Source of the DNA: Halorarius halobius
GTDB taxonomy: Archaea; Halobacteriota; Halobacteria; Halobacteriales; Haloarculaceae
DNA length: 64,000 nucleotides
Direction: 5' to 3'
Assembly (NCBI RefSeq): GCF_024298865.1
Contig: NZ_CP101161.1
Location: 1,261,227-1,325,226, forward strand
Below are positions 39,600 through 49,339 of this stretch, piece after piece (within the stretch, counting starts at the first letter, position 1; each line of letters opens with the position of its first letter). A program made the position numbers and the translations under genes. The notes beneath the pieces are model-generated. The model was not told the DNA's origin, did not search any database, and saw nothing but the letters and a program-made list of their open reading frames with translations.

Positions 39600-40790
39600 A
39601 TGCCGGAGGACACGCACGGCGAGCAGTTCGGCGTCAAGCATATCCGCGAGGTGTACCGCAAGGGGATGTACGAGGGCGAGACCCCCGACTTCCCCGTCTC
39701 GTTCGAGGAGCTCCGGGCCGAGGCGTTCGAGCGCATGGACGAGACCGCGAAGGCGTACGTTCACGGCGGCGCCGGTAGCGAGGAGACGTTCGAGCGCAAC
39801 AAGGACTTCTCGGCGTGGCGCATCGTCCCCCGGATGTTGCGCGGCGTCGCGGACCGCGACCTCTCCGTCGAGCTGTACGGTCGGACCCACGAGTACCCCG
39901 TGATGATAACGCCGCTGGGCGTCCAGAGCCTGCTCCACGAGGAGGCCGAGGGCGGGACGGCCCGCGCCTGCAAGGAGATGGACGTGCCGTTCATCCTGAG
40001 TTCGCTCTCCTCGACGCCGATGGAGGAGGTGGCCGAGGAGTTGGGTGACACGCCGAAGTGGTTCCAGTTCTACTGGTCGACCGACCGCGACGTCGCCGCC
40101 TCGTTCCTCGACCGCGCGGAGGAGTCGGGGTACGACGCCATCGTCCTCACGGTCGACGCGCCGACGCTCGGCTGGCGCGAGCGCCTCCTGGAGCGGGGGT
40201 ACTACCCGTTCCTCGACGGCGAGGGCGTCGCCAACTACTTCTCGGACCCCGCGTTCCGCTCGAAACTCGACGCACCCCCCGAGGAGGACCCGCAGGCGGC
40301 CGTCGACCTGTTCCTCGAAATCTTCGGCGACGCCTCGCTGACGTGGGACGATTTGCAGTTCCTCCACGACAGCACCGACCTCCCCGTCATCGTGAAGGGT
40401 ATCCTCCACCCCGACGACGCGCGTCTCGCTATCGAGCACGGCGCGGACGGCGTCGGCGTCTCTACCCACGGCGGCCGGCAGGTCGACGGCTCCATCACCG
40501 CGTTCGAGGCGCTCCCGGACGTGGCCGACGAGGTCGACGGCGAGGTGCCCGTCTTCTTCGATTCGGGCATCCGGCGCGGCGAGCACACGTTCAAGGCGCT
40601 CGCGCTCGGCGCGGACACGGTGTTGCTCGGCCGGCCGTTCGCCTACGGGCTGGCCCACTCCGGCCAGTCGGGCGTCGAGAACGTCCTCAGGAACCACATC
40701 TCGCAACTGGACCTGACGATGGGGCTCGCGGGCATCGACGACGTCGAGGCCATCGACCGCGCGGCCGTGAAACACGAGCGGGACCTGTAG
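39600..40790 (+). CDS. FMN-dependent alpha-hydroxy-acid oxidase/dehydrogenase (lactate oxidase family)
   Basis: 396 residues of the TIM-barrel FMN family. Conserved points: MITPLGVQSLLH at 102-113, K266 in VIVKGIL, the catalytic H290 and R293 in STHGGRQVDG, and the FMN phosphate loop DSGIRRG at 321-327 with GADTVLLGRPF. Length and a lid region (200-240) suit lactate 2-monooxygenase/lactate oxidase-like enzymes. The ATG at 39600 is preferred over one 63 bases upstream. Likely substrate is L-lactate or a related 2-hydroxy acid, but specificity cannot be read directly. Confidence 0.9.
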   Translation: MPEDTHGEQFGVKHIREVYRKGMYEGETPDFPVSFEELRAEAFERMDETAKAYVHGGAGSEETFERNKDFSAWRIVPRMLRGVADRDLSVELYGRTHEYPVMITPLGVQSLLHEEAEGGTARACKEMDVPFILSSLSSTPMEEVAEELGDTPKWFQFYWSTDRDVAASFLDRAEESGYDAIVLTVDAPTLGWRERLLERGYYPFLDGEGVANYFSDPAFRSKLDAPPEEDPQAAVDLFLEIFGDASLTWDDLQFLHDSTDLPVIVKGILHPDDARLAIEHGADGVGVSTHGGRQVDGSITAFEALPDVADEVDGEVPVFFDSGIRRGEHTFKALALGADTVLLGRPFAYGLAHSGQSGVENVLRNHISQLDLTMGLAGIDDVEAIDRAAVKHERDL

Positions 40791-41606
40791 TCAGTCCCGC
40801 CGTTCGCCTATCCACTCGGCGGCGAAGTCGACGAGGGCCCGTTGGTCGAACAGCGTCGCCGACGCGATGCCGACCTCGCCCGTCTCGACCGCGTCGGGGC
40901 GTGCCGCCTCGAAGGCGGCCGCGCAGTCGGCGAACGCGCCGTCGTCGTACGCGAGTTCCTCGAACGCGACCCACCGCGTCTCGCCGTCCACGCGCATCGC
41001 CGCGCCCGATTCCACGGTCGGTTTCGCCCAGTCGGCGCGGTGCTCCGCGAGATGTAGCGAAGTGTTCCGTCCGGGGTCGACGCCAACCATGAGGACGGAG
41101 CCGCCGAGGTCGTACACCGCCTCCAGCGGCGACCCGGGGCCGAGTCCCGTCTCCAGCGGGTGCGTCTCGACGAGTCGCTCGGCGTCGGCGCCGATGGCCG
41201 CGAACGAGTAGATGGGGTGGTCGCTCCGGACCGCCTCGTCGTAGTCGCGGAGACACTCGGGGATGGCACCCATCCCCCGGGTGGGGGTCGCGTCCGGGCG
41301 GAAGGGGGGACGCGACTCCCGGATAGGCTCGTACCACGACTCCGGCACCGGCGGATTCGAGAACTGCGAGGGGTCCATCAACTGCGGCGAGTGGGTCGGG
41401 ACGACGACCGTCCCGTCGGGTCCGACCGCGTCCCGGAACCCCTCGACTGCGCCCTGCGGGCCGCCGGGCACCCGCCCGAGCGACGACAGCGACGAGTGGA
41501 CGAGCAGGACGTCGCCCGCCTCGACGCCCAGGTCCCGACAGTCCGCGGCGATGCGGTCGGGCGTGATTGGTTCGTCGCTGCGCTCGGCCGGGAGTTCGTC
41601 GCTCAC
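40791..41606 (-). CDS. Aminoglycoside 3-N-acetyltransferase (AAC(3)) family protein
   Basis: 271 residues from GTG 41606 (a GTG at 41615 is also possible; a TATA-like CTTATTC lies near 41650). The antibiotic_NAT fold is indicated by LLVHSSLSSLGRVPGG at 34-49, GTVVVPTHSPQ, GAIPECLR, DHPIYSFAAIG and the catalytic-region ETGLGPGSPLEAVYDLGG with later HLAEHRADW. These enzymes acetylate the 3-amino group of 2-deoxystreptamine aminoglycosides using acetyl-CoA. In a haloarchaeon, whose ribosome is not the usual target, a different amine substrate is likely. It ends directly against the lactate-oxidase-type gene. Confidence 0.88.
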   Translation of the reverse strand: MSDELPAERSDEPITPDRIAADCRDLGVEAGDVLLVHSSLSSLGRVPGGPQGAVEGFRDAVGPDGTVVVPTHSPQLMDPSQFSNPPVPESWYEPIRESRPPFRPDATPTRGMGAIPECLRDYDEAVRSDHPIYSFAAIGADAERLVETHPLETGLGPGSPLEAVYDLGGSVLMVGVDPGRNTSLHLAEHRADWAKPTVESGAAMRVDGETRWVAFEELAYDDGAFADCAAAFEAARPDAVETGEVGIASATLFDQRALVDFAAEWIGERRD

Positions 41607-41722
41607 GGGAACCACCGCTGCATACTCGGCGGTTTCCGGTCGTCGGAATAAGTCTTCGGTGGGAGTGACACCGGTCCACGCCCGACCGGAAACTACCTGC
41701 CGGCCGCGGACGAGACTCGGGT

Positions 41723-42154
41723 ATGGAGACGGCGCCACTCACCGACGACGACGAGGACCTGATAGCACAGGTCGCCGCGACGAACGACCGGACGTACGAC
41801 CCCGAGTTCTTCGACGGTGCCCACATCGTCGCGGGCGGGGTGAGACTCGCGGACGGCACGGTCCACGAGGGGGTGAGCCTGCCGGCGTCGGTCGGCCGGG
41901 CGTCGATGTGTGCGGAACCGGTCGCCGTCGGGTCGGCCATCGCCGACGGCTACGGGCACGACGACCTCCGCACCTGCGTCGCCGTGGCGTACCCCCGCGG
42001 CGAGGACGAGACCGAACCGAGCGTCGTCCCGCCGTGTGGGTCGTGTCGGGAACTGCTGGCCGACTACGACCCCGACCTTCGCGTCGTCGTCCCCGTCGAC
42101 GGCAAGCGGCGGGTCGCGCGGGCGATGGACCTGCTCCCGACGCGGACGTGGTAG
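41723..42154 (+). CDS. cdd: Cytidine deaminase
   Basis: 143 residues with the zinc-dependent deaminase core: SMCAEPVAVG with C63 and E65 (Cys as first ligand, as in tetrameric cytidine deaminases) and PPCGSCRE with C105 and C108. This deaminates cytidine/deoxycytidine in pyrimidine salvage; blasticidin-S deaminase shares the pattern. Length fits the short tetrameric class. Its stop is one base from that of the convergent reductase gene. Confidence 0.87.
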   Translation: METAPLTDDDEDLIAQVAATNDRTYDPEFFDGAHIVAGGVRLADGTVHEGVSLPASVGRASMCAEPVAVGSAIADGYGHDDLRTCVAVAYPRGEDETEPSVVPPCGSCRELLADYDPDLRVVVPVDGKRRVARAMDLLPTRTW

Positions 42155-42155
42155 C

Positions 42156-43241
42156 TCAGCCCCACGACAGAAGCGCCTTCAGTTGCTCGCGGGAGAACAG
42201 CGTCGAGGGCTCGTCCATGTGGACGCCGATCTCGCCGGAGAACGCCCGGAGGCCGACGCGCTGGACGGGTTCTGGCATGGAGTAGCCGGCGCGGACGAGG
42301 TGGCCGAGTTGCTGTTCGCGCCGCAACTCGGAGCGCCAGGCGTCCTCGTAGTCGCCCAGCGTTTCGGGTCGAGCGGGGTCGACGGTGCGGGCGGCGTGGT
42401 CCGCGGCGCGCATCCCGTAGAGGATGCCGCCGCCGGTGAACGGCTTGGTCTGGGCGGCGGCATCGCCCACCAGCAGGGAGCGCCGGCCGGTGACGCGCTT
42501 GGGCGGGCCGACCGGGATGAGCCCCGAGCACCGCTCGTCGACGTCGGCGCCGTAGTCGTCACAGAACGCGCGGAAGCGGGCCCGCTCGTCGTCGCCCGGC
42601 CTGACGGCGAGACCGTACTCGACGCCCGCCTCGCCGCGCGGGATGCGCCACGCGAAGAACGTCGGCACAGAGAGGTGGACGTCGACGAACTCCTGGTGGT
42701 CCGGGTCGGGGTCGAAGCCGAGCACGCCGTGCAGGAACTCGTCGGGTTCGGGGAGGCCACACTGGTCGCGCACCCGCGAGCGGGGGCCGTCGGCCCCGAC
42801 GACGAGGCGGGTCTCGAACCGCTCGGTGCCGTCGGGGCCGCGGGCGGTGACGGTCACCGAATCGCGGTGCTCCTCGACGCGGGTGACGGTGTGGCGGTCG
42901 CGGACGTCCGCGCCGGCGTCGCTGGCGGCCCGGGCCAGCGTCTTGTCGAGGCCGACGCGGTCGATGGCGTTCGATATGGGGTCGTCGCGGTAGAACGGGT
43001 AGGCCCGCGAGTCGGCGTCGCCGAGGTGGAAGCGGGCGCCGTGAATCGCGTTCTGGAACAGTTCGTCGCGGGCCGCGTCGGGGACGTACTCCCAGACGTC
43101 GAGCGAGACGTGGCCCGAGCAGGCCAGCGGCTTCCCGACTTCGCCCTGTTCGAGCACGAGCACGTCCCGGCCGCACTCGGCCGCGGAGCGGGCGAACCGC
43201 GAGCCAGCGGGGCCGGCCCCCACGACGACGAAGTCGCGCAT
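42156..43241 (-). CDS. Geranylgeranyl reductase-family flavoprotein
   Basis: 361 residues. The FAD-binding Rossmann start is VVVGAGPAGSRFARSAAECG, with the second FAD motif GADGPRSRVR and the C-terminal LLVGDAAAQTKPFTGGGILYGM typical of geranylgeranyl reductases. In archaea this family saturates the isoprenoid chains of membrane lipids (digeranylgeranylglycerophospholipid reductase) or quinone side chains. The ATG at 43241 gives the proper MRDFVVVGAG opening. Genome context does not identify the exact substrate. Confidence 0.9.
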   Translation of the reverse strand: MRDFVVVGAGPAGSRFARSAAECGRDVLVLEQGEVGKPLACSGHVSLDVWEYVPDAARDELFQNAIHGARFHLGDADSRAYPFYRDDPISNAIDRVGLDKTLARAASDAGADVRDRHTVTRVEEHRDSVTVTARGPDGTERFETRLVVGADGPRSRVRDQCGLPEPDEFLHGVLGFDPDPDHQEFVDVHLSVPTFFAWRIPRGEAGVEYGLAVRPGDDERARFRAFCDDYGADVDERCSGLIPVGPPKRVTGRRSLLVGDAAAQTKPFTGGGILYGMRAADHAARTVDPARPETLGDYEDAWRSELRREQQLGHLVRAGYSMPEPVQRVGLRAFSGEIGVHMDEPSTLFSREQLKALLSWG

Positions 43242-43359
43242 TACCGGTGGCACGGCGCCGTGGGCCAAGAACCTTCCAGTTCGTCGCCGGGCCAGTAAGT
43301 ATTAGGCCGGGGGGTCCGGAGGCCGGGACACGACGAGTCGCGGCCTCCGGGGAAACGAG

Positions 43360-44406
43360 ATGGGTACGGACCAGATGACGGCATCGAACGAGACGCTCCA
43401 GCGAGCCTCGCTTCTACTGCTCGGTGTGGGGCTCCTGGCGCTGTCGGCGGTCAACGTGCTCGTCAGCGACGCTGACCTCTGGCTCCGGCTGGTGGAGTCG
43501 GGGCTCCCCATCGGGCTTGCGCTGTTCTTCCTGGTGTTCGCGGTCCACCTCTACGAGCGCGGCGAATCGCCGGAGGCGATGGTCGTCATCACGGCGTGGG
43601 CGTTCGCTGGCGGCCTCGTTACGGGCGCGCTCGCGGTCTGGTTGCTGGCGGTCATCACACTCCAGGGCGAGGTGATATCCGACCCCTCCTACGTCGTCGC
43701 TAGCTCCGCCACCGTGGGGGCGACGTTCGGCGGCGCGGCGGGCTACTACCACGCACAGCTCCGGGAGACCGCGTCCCAGCTCCAGCGGCAGAACATGCGG
43801 CTCGACGAGTTCGCCAGCATTCTCAGCCACGACCTGCGGAACCCGCTCAGCGTCGCGGCCAGCGGGATGGACCTCGCCAAGCAGACGGGTCGTGAGGAGG
43901 ACTTCGAGCGGGTCAAGCAGGCCCACGAGCGGATGGACCGGATGATAGCGGAACTGCTGAAGCTCTCCCGGCAGGGCGCGGACCTCTCTGACCTCGAACC
44001 CGTCTCGCTCCGCGAGGTGGCCGAGGGGGCGAGCGAGACGGTCGCCGCGGACCTGCAAGCCGACATCGCGTTCCGGTTCCCCGACGACACGAAACTGCGC
44101 GCGGACCCCGAGCGGCTCGCGGCCGTGTTCGAGAACCTGTTTCGCAACGCCGGCGAACACGCCGGCTCGGAGCCGACGGTGACCGTCGGCGCGTTCCCGG
44201 ACGGCGCGGGGTTCTACGTCGCCGACGACGGGCCGGGAATCCCGCCCGACGAGCGCGAGGACGTGTTCGACCAGGGGTACACCACCGACGCGCAGGGGAC
44301 GGGCATCGGCCTCGCCATCGTCCGGCGGGTCGCCGACGCGCACGGCTGGGACGTGTCGGTCACCGAAAGCGAGGCGGGTGGCGCCCGCTTCGAGTTCTAC
44401 ACCTGA
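43360..44406 (+). CDS. Membrane histidine kinase
   Basis: 348 residues. Four hydrophobic segments span about 14-35, 43-66, 74-98 and 110-130, followed by HisKA with H157 in ILSHDLRNPLS and HATPase boxes DDGPGIP and GTGIGLAIV. No extracellular sensor domain: the signal is likely sensed within the membrane part. The catalytic half is close in sequence to the kinases at 23523 and 26133 (LFRNAGEHAG versus LFRNAVEHAG). No response regulator is adjacent. Overlaps the convergent BNR-repeat gene by ten bases. Confidence 0.9.
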   Translation: MGTDQMTASNETLQRASLLLLGVGLLALSAVNVLVSDADLWLRLVESGLPIGLALFFLVFAVHLYERGESPEAMVVITAWAFAGGLVTGALAVWLLAVITLQGEVISDPSYVVASSATVGATFGGAAGYYHAQLRETASQLQRQNMRLDEFASILSHDLRNPLSVAASGMDLAKQTGREEDFERVKQAHERMDRMIAELLKLSRQGADLSDLEPVSLREVAEGASETVAADLQADIAFRFPDDTKLRADPERLAAVFENLFRNAGEHAGSEPTVTVGAFPDGAGFYVADDGPGIPPDEREDVFDQGYTTDAQGTGIGLAIVRRVADAHGWDVSVTESEAGGARFEFYT

Positions 44407-45308
44407 ACGGCGAGGCCGGCCGGCGGCGCGTCCGGCAGTCGGTCGCCGGCGACCACCTCCTCCCACGTCCCGCCGGCGTCGTCGCTCTCGAACAGCCCGC
44501 GGTTCGACAGCGCGAGGAACCGCCCCGGCTCCGGCGCGCGGACGACGGCGCGGTAACAGCCGTCGCCGTGCGGCAGGTCGTCGATTCGCGTCCAGTCGTC
44601 GTCGGCGCGCCGGTACACCGAGGAGACGCCCTGCCGGTGGGCCTGGGTCGCCGACCGCGCGCTCGACAGCACGCGCACGTCGGGGTCCGCGGGGTCGACG
44701 GCGACGCTCCAGCAGTAGCGCTCCTCCAGCCCGGACTGCGGGTACGTCCACGAGTCGCCCCCGTCGGTCGACTCGGCGTAGCCGTCGCCCGCCGCACAGT
44801 AGAGGCGGCCGGGCGCGTCGGGGTGGGTGGCGAGTTCGTGGGTGTCGCGCCGGGCGCCGGCCACCCGGTCGCGCCAGGTCTCCCCGCCGTCGTCGGTCCG
44901 CACGAGCGCGCCGGCCTCGATGGCCACGTACCACCGGCCCGCGCGGTTCGGGTCGGGCTCCAGCCAGCGGACGTGATGGGTGTCGGGCCGCGGCGGGAAC
45001 GACCACTCGTTCGACGAGGGAAGCGTCGTCAACTCCGGCAGTCGCTCCCACTCCCGGCCGTCGGTCGAGCGGTAGACGGCGCTCGGTTCCGTGCCGGCCC
45101 ACCACGCGCCGTCGCCGCGCGTGACGGCGGTGACGTGGCCGTCGAGCACGCGCTCGAACCCCTCACCTGTCCGGCGGTACAGCCCGTCCCACGTTCCCGC
45201 GTACACGTCGCCGCCGCCGGCGGCGAGACACTCGACATCGGCGAGGTCGGTCGCCGTCCCCTCGTCGACGGCGAGCACCCGGTCGGGGAACGCGGCGTGG
45301 ACGGTCAT
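44397..45308 (-). CDS. BNR/sortilin-like beta-propeller protein
   Basis: 303 residues built from repeated BNR/Asp-box blades: STDGREWERLPE, TDDGGETWRDRVAG, STDGGDSWTYPQSG and SDDAGGTWEEVVAG. These match the sialidase/sortilin/YCF48-like propeller class. No signal peptide is visible, so it is probably cytoplasmic. No catalytic residues of sialidases are recognised, so a binding role is more likely. The next gene upstream in its own direction (45309) ends 1 base before it starts. Confidence 0.85.
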   Translation of the reverse strand: MTVHAAFPDRVLAVDEGTATDLADVECLAAGGGDVYAGTWDGLYRRTGEGFERVLDGHVTAVTRGDGAWWAGTEPSAVYRSTDGREWERLPELTTLPSSNEWSFPPRPDTHHVRWLEPDPNRAGRWYVAIEAGALVRTDDGGETWRDRVAGARRDTHELATHPDAPGRLYCAAGDGYAESTDGGDSWTYPQSGLEERYCWSVAVDPADPDVRVLSSARSATQAHRQGVSSVYRRADDDWTRIDDLPHGDGCYRAVVRAPEPGRFLALSNRGLFESDDAGGTWEEVVAGDRLPDAPPAGLAVQV

Positions 45309-45914
45309 CTACTCCTCGGTGTCGCCGCCCCCGAGCAGTTTCCGGAGCAACAGGACGAGGACGATGACCGCCGCCACGACCGCGACGGTACGCAGTCCCT
45401 CCTCGTCGTCCGAGAGCTCCGGCCGGTCGGCGGCGGTGCGGGTCTCAGTCTCCGAGTCGGGCGTCTCCACGTCGGCCTCCTCCTCCTCTTTCTCCTCATC
45501 ACCGTCATCGTCGTCGCCGTCGACGGCCTCGACTTCGACCTCGGTCGGGCCGTCGTCGGTCTCGGCCTTCGCCTGCTCGGCCGCTTCGACGTCGACGTCG
45601 TTCTCGTCGCTCGTCTCGTCGCCCTCGCTCTGTTCACGTTCCTCGGCGTCGGTTTCCGCGTCGTCTTCAGCCTCGCTCTCGGCATCGGCCTCGCTCTCGG
45701 CTATCTCGTCTTCGCGTTCGGGGAGCCACCAGACGACGTTGTTCCCCTCGGTGGTCCGTTCGAGTAGCCCCTCGTCGACGAGTTGCTGGAGCCGATTGCG
45801 GGTCGTCCCCCGCGTGACCGGGAGCTGTCCGGCGACCTCGGTAGTCGTCATCCGGGGTGCGTCGTTCGAGCGCAGTATCTCGAGGATGGTCTCGTCGTCG
45901 ACGGAGGTGGACAT
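45309..45914 (-). CDS. Membrane-anchored winged-helix protein with acidic linker
   Basis: 201 residues. The N-terminal ~70 residues are a winged helix (DDETILEILRSNDAPRMTT ... RGTTRNRLQQLVDEGLLERT). A ~100-residue Glu/Asp-rich linker follows (about 70-170), then one membrane helix (LRTVAVVAAVIVLVLLLRKL, 174-193) and a short tail. The DNA-binding domain is therefore tethered to the membrane by a highly charged arm. It directly precedes the BNR-repeat gene. Role unknown; a membrane-bound one-component regulator is the simplest reading. Confidence 0.82.
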   Translation of the reverse strand: MSTSVDDETILEILRSNDAPRMTTTEVAGQLPVTRGTTRNRLQQLVDEGLLERTTEGNNVVWWLPEREDEIAESEADAESEAEDDAETDAEEREQSEGDETSDENDVDVEAAEQAKAETDDGPTEVEVEAVDGDDDDGDEEKEEEEADVETPDSETETRTAADRPELSDDEEGLRTVAVVAAVIVLVLLLRKLLGGGDTEE

Positions 45915-46031
45915 GCACGGCGATTCGTCGCCCGCGAACTTAAGGACACCCGACCGTGCGAGGGTTCAAGTACGGAAGCACGGCCACCCTCGCCGTGACG
46001 TGACGCCCGCTCCGGGGTGGTCAGCGATTGT

Positions 46032-46066
46032 GCGACACCACACCCCGGAGAGTGGAACGGTGTCGC
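46032..46066. repeat. GCGACACC/GGTGTCGC inverted repeat
   Basis: A perfect 8-bp inverted repeat with a 19-base loop in the 249-bp spacer between uvrA and the membrane-anchored winged-helix gene. Both neighbours are on the minus strand, so it lies between the uvrA 3' end and the promoter of the winged-helix gene's own upstream region. Possibly an RNA hairpin; no gene is seen here. Confidence 0.4.
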
Positions 46067-46092
46067 CTGTTCGCTATCGCCCCGGCCGCTCC

Positions 46093-46172
46093 GTCAGTCG
46101 TCGCCGATTGGCATTACGGCGACATCGGTCAGTCGTCGCCGATTGGCATTACGGCGACCGCAGTCAGTCGTC
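46093..46172 (-). repeat. Two and a third tandem 35-bp repeats with hairpins after uvrA
   Basis: Units begin at 46093, 46128 and 46163 (partial, 10 bases). The first two agree over 31 bases. Each full unit holds a perfect 7-bp hairpin GTCGCCG-ATTGGCATTA-CGGCGAC (46100-46123 and 46135-46158). The partial third unit contains the uvrA stop and last codons, so the array looks like duplication of the gene's 3' end plus hairpin. It may act as tandem transcription terminators or 3'-end stabilisers for uvrA mRNA. Confidence 0.75.
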
Positions 46173-49151
46173 ACCCGCGGCTCGGGCCTCCGCCTCCTCG
46201 GCGTCGGTCTCCTCGGCCAGTGCTTCGCGCTTCTCCCACCGCTCGGCCCGCGGCCCGTCCATCTCCACGTCGGGGAGCAGGTCCCGGAGGTAGCGACCGG
46301 TGTGCGAGTCGTCCTGCCGGGCGACGGCCTCGGGCGTGCCCTCGGCGACGAGGTCGCCGCCGTGTTCGCCGCCCTCCGGCCCGAGGTCGATGATGTGGTC
46401 GGCGTTCTTCACCAGGTCGAGTTCGTGCTCGACGACGACGACGGTGTTGCCGTCGTCGGTCAGCCGCTGGAGCACGTCGATGAGCTTCCGCTCGTCCTCG
46501 GAGTGGAGGCCGGTCGTCGGCTCGTCCAGCAGGTAGAGCGTGTCGCCGGAGTCCTTCTTGCCGAGTTCCTCCGCGAGCTTGATGCGCTGGGCTTCTCCGC
46601 CCGACAGGGTGGTCGACGGCTGACCGAGTCGCATGTAGCCGAGCCCGACGTCCTTCAGAAGCTGGAGACGCCGCCGGATGCCGGAGTGAGACTCGAAGAA
46701 CTCGTGGGCCTCGTCGACCTCCATCTCCAGTACGTCCGCGATGGTCGCGCCCTTGTAGGTAACGTCGAGCGTCTCGTCGTTGTAGCGGGAGCCGCCACAT
46801 TCCTCGCAGGGGACGTACACGTCAGACAGGAAGTTCATGTCGATTTTGACGGTGCCCTGTCCCCCGCAGGCCTCACAGCGGCCACCCTTCACGTTGAACG
46901 AGAACCGGCCGCGCTCGTAGCCGCGCTGTTTGGCGAGCTTCGTCTCCGCGAACAGTTCGCGGATGTGGTCGAACACGCCCGTGTACGTCGCCGGGTTGGA
47001 ACGGGGCGTCCGGCCGATGGGCGACTGGTCGATGAGCCGCACGCTCTCTATCTCGTCGATGCCCTCGATGTCGTCGTGGTCGCCAGGGAACACGTCGGTG
47101 TCGTTCATCCGCCGGACGAGCCCCTTGTAGAGAATCTCGTGCAGTAGCGTCGACTTCCCCGACCCGGAGACGCCCGTGATGGCGGTGAAGTTGCCCAGCG
47201 GGACCGTCACGTCGAGGTCCTTGAGGTTATGTTGGCGAGCACCTCGAACGGTGAGGTGGCCGTCGGCGTCGCGCCGGTCGTCGGGCACGTCGATGACCTT
47301 GCGCCCGGCGAGGTAGTCGCCGGTGACGGACGCGTCGGCGGCCATCACGTCGGCAACGTCGCCGTTGACGACCACGTCGCCGCCCCGCTTCCCGGGACCG
47401 GGACCCATGTCGATGACGTTGTCCGCGCGCCACATCGTCTCCTCGTCGTGTTCGACGACGACCAGCGTGTTGCCCAAATCGCGCAGGCCCTCCAGCGTGT
47501 CGAGCAGTTTGTCGTTGTCGCGCTGGTGGAGGCCGATGGAGGGTTCGTCGAGCACGTACAGCACGCCGACGAGCCCGGAGCCGACCTGGGTGGCCAGCCG
47601 GATGCGCTGGCTCTCGCCGCCAGACAGCGTCGAGGCCTCGCGGTCGAGCGTGAGATACTCCAGCCCGACCTCCTCCATGAATCCGAGGCGCGCACGTATC
47701 TCCTTGAATATCTCCTCGGCGATGGTCCGTTCGCGCTCCGAGAGGTCGGATTCGAGCCCCTCGAAATGCTCCAGGGCGTCGCCGATGCTCATGCGGTTGA
47801 TTTCGGTGATGGCGGTGTCGGCCACGAGGACCGCCCGCGACTCCGGCCGGAGACGCGTCCCCTCACAGTCGGGACAGGTCGTCGTCGCCATGTAGTCCTC
47901 GATGTGCTCGCGGGTGCTCTCCGAGTCCGTCTCGACGTACCGGCGGTCGAGGTTCGGGATGACGCCCTCGAACTGCTTCTCCTTCCGGCGGGTGCCGTTC
48001 TTCGTCTGCCGTTTGAACACCACCTCGTCGTCGGTGCCGTAGAGGAACGCCTCCTGGACGTCCTCGTCCAGTTGTTCGAACGGCGTGTCGACGCTCAGGC
48101 CGAAGTGCGCGGCCACGCTGTCGATGCGCGTCCGGTAGTACGACCGGTTGTAGCTCCACGGCTCGAACACGTCCTTCAGCGGCTTCGAGGGGTCCTGCAC
48201 CACGAGGTCTTCGTCGACCTCCTTCGTCTCGCCGATGCCCTCGCAGGCGGGGCAGGCGCCGTGCGGGGAGTTGAACGAGAACGACCGCGTCTCGATTTCG
48301 GGGAGGTCGATGCCGCAGTGCGTGCAGGCGAGTTCCTCCGAGAAGGTGACGACGAGACGGTCGCGGTCGTCGCCCGCGAGGTCGCCAGTCGACCGCGTCT
48401 CCGTCCCGAGGTCGACGTCCTCGGGCGGGTCCGGCAGGATGACCTTCAGCGCGCCGTCGGCTTCCTCGAGGGCGGTCTCCACCGAGTCGGTGATGCGCGA
48501 GCGGGCCTCCTCGCTGACCGTCACGCGGTCGACGATTACGTCGACGGTGTGGTTGTAGTTCTCGTCGAGGTCGGGCCGCTCGTGGGAGAGGTCGTACTCC
48601 TCGCCGTCCACTTCGACGCGGGCGTACCCCTCGCCCGCCAGGTCGTCGAACAGGTCCTCGAAGGCTCCCTTCTGGTCGCGGACGACGGGCGCCGCGAGTT
48701 TGGCGCGGGTGTCTTCGGGCAACTCGAGCACCCGCGAGACCATGTTCTGGGCGGACTGCTCGCCCACCTCGCGGCCACACTCCGGGCAGTGGGGGGTGCC
48801 GACGCGCGCATAGAGGAGACGGAGGTAGTCGTGGAGTTCGGTGACGGTACCGACCGTCGAGCGGGGGTTGTTGGCGGCGTTCTTCTGGTCGATGGAGATG
48901 GCCGGAGAGAGCCCCTCGACGTTCTCGACCTGCGGTTTGTCCATCTGGCCGAGGAAGTTGCGGGCGTACGCCGACAGCGACTCGATGTAGCGGCGCTGGC
49001 CCTCCGCGTACACCGTCTCGAAGGCCAGCGAGGATTTGCCGGAGCCGGACAGCCCCGTGACGACGGTGAACTCCTCGCGCGGGATGCGGACGTCGACGTC
49101 CTTGAGGTTGTGCTCCTCTGCACCCCGGACCTCGATGTGCTCCTTCGTCAT
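46164..49151 (-). CDS. uvrA: Excinuclease ABC subunit UvrA
   Basis: 995 residues, the DNA damage-recognition ATPase of nucleotide excision repair. It has two ABC modules with Walker [10 protein letters not shown] (near 33) and GVSGSGKST, signatures LSGGESQRI and LSGGEAQRI, and zinc-finger cysteines CPECG, CTHCG, CPACEG, CPDCEG, CEACGG and CEECGG. The C-terminal ~40 residues form an acidic extension typical of haloarchaea. Haloarchaea obtained uvrABC from bacteria. The ATG at 49151 opens the conserved [11 protein letters not shown]. uvrB and uvrC are not in the window. Confidence 0.96.
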   Translation of the reverse strand: MTKEHIEVRGAEEHNLKDVDVRIPREEFTVVTGLSGSGKSSLAFETVYAEGQRRYIESLSAYARNFLGQMDKPQVENVEGLSPAISIDQKNAANNPRSTVGTVTELHDYLRLLYARVGTPHCPECGREVGEQSAQNMVSRVLELPEDTRAKLAAPVVRDQKGAFEDLFDDLAGEGYARVEVDGEEYDLSHERPDLDENYNHTVDVIVDRVTVSEEARSRITDSVETALEEADGALKVILPDPPEDVDLGTETRSTGDLAGDDRDRLVVTFSEELACTHCGIDLPEIETRSFSFNSPHGACPACEGIGETKEVDEDLVVQDPSKPLKDVFEPWSYNRSYYRTRIDSVAAHFGLSVDTPFEQLDEDVQEAFLYGTDDEVVFKRQTKNGTRRKEKQFEGVIPNLDRRYVETDSESTREHIEDYMATTTCPDCEGTRLRPESRAVLVADTAITEINRMSIGDALEHFEGLESDLSERERTIAEEIFKEIRARLGFMEEVGLEYLTLDREASTLSGGESQRIRLATQVGSGLVGVLYVLDEPSIGLHQRDNDKLLDTLEGLRDLGNTLVVVEHDEETMWRADNVIDMGPGPGKRGGDVVVNGDVADVMAADASVTGDYLAGRKVIDVPDDRRDADGHLTVRGARQHNLKDLDVTVPLGNFTAITGVSGSGKSTLLHEILYKGLVRRMNDTDVFPGDHDDIEGIDEIESVRLIDQSPIGRTPRSNPATYTGVFDHIRELFAETKLAKQRGYERGRFSFNVKGGRCEACGGQGTVKIDMNFLSDVYVPCEECGGSRYNDETLDVTYKGATIADVLEMEVDEAHEFFESHSGIRRRLQLLKDVGLGYMRLGQPSTTLSGGEAQRIKLAEELGKKDSGDTLYLLDEPTTGLHSEDERKLIDVLQRLTDDGNTVVVVEHELDLVKNADHIIDLGPEGGEHGGDLVAEGTPEAVARQDDSHTGRYLRDLLPDVEMDGPRAERWEKREALAEETDAEEAEARAAGDD

Positions 49152-49339
49152 TAGGCGTGCCACGGTTCGGGGTCGGGAAACCCTGTCGGTTAGGGGACGC
49201 AACTACCGGAAGCATCCGGACCACGCGACCGGTGACCATCGGGAACCGCGAGCGCCGGTGAACGCGGTGGGTTCTCCGGCCGTGTCACACTGACTCACAC
49301 CACCGATAGCGGTTTGCCGCTCGCCGCGAACGCCGACCC

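Noticed and set aside
40791..41738. Longer start for the AAC(3)-type gene at 41738
   Set aside because: The extra N-terminal residues are antisense to the cytidine deaminase start and contain the probable promoter TATA box near 41650.
46093..46172. Short repeats considered as a CRISPR array
   Set aside because: Tandem head-to-tail units without unique spacers; only two full copies and overlap with the uvrA stop.
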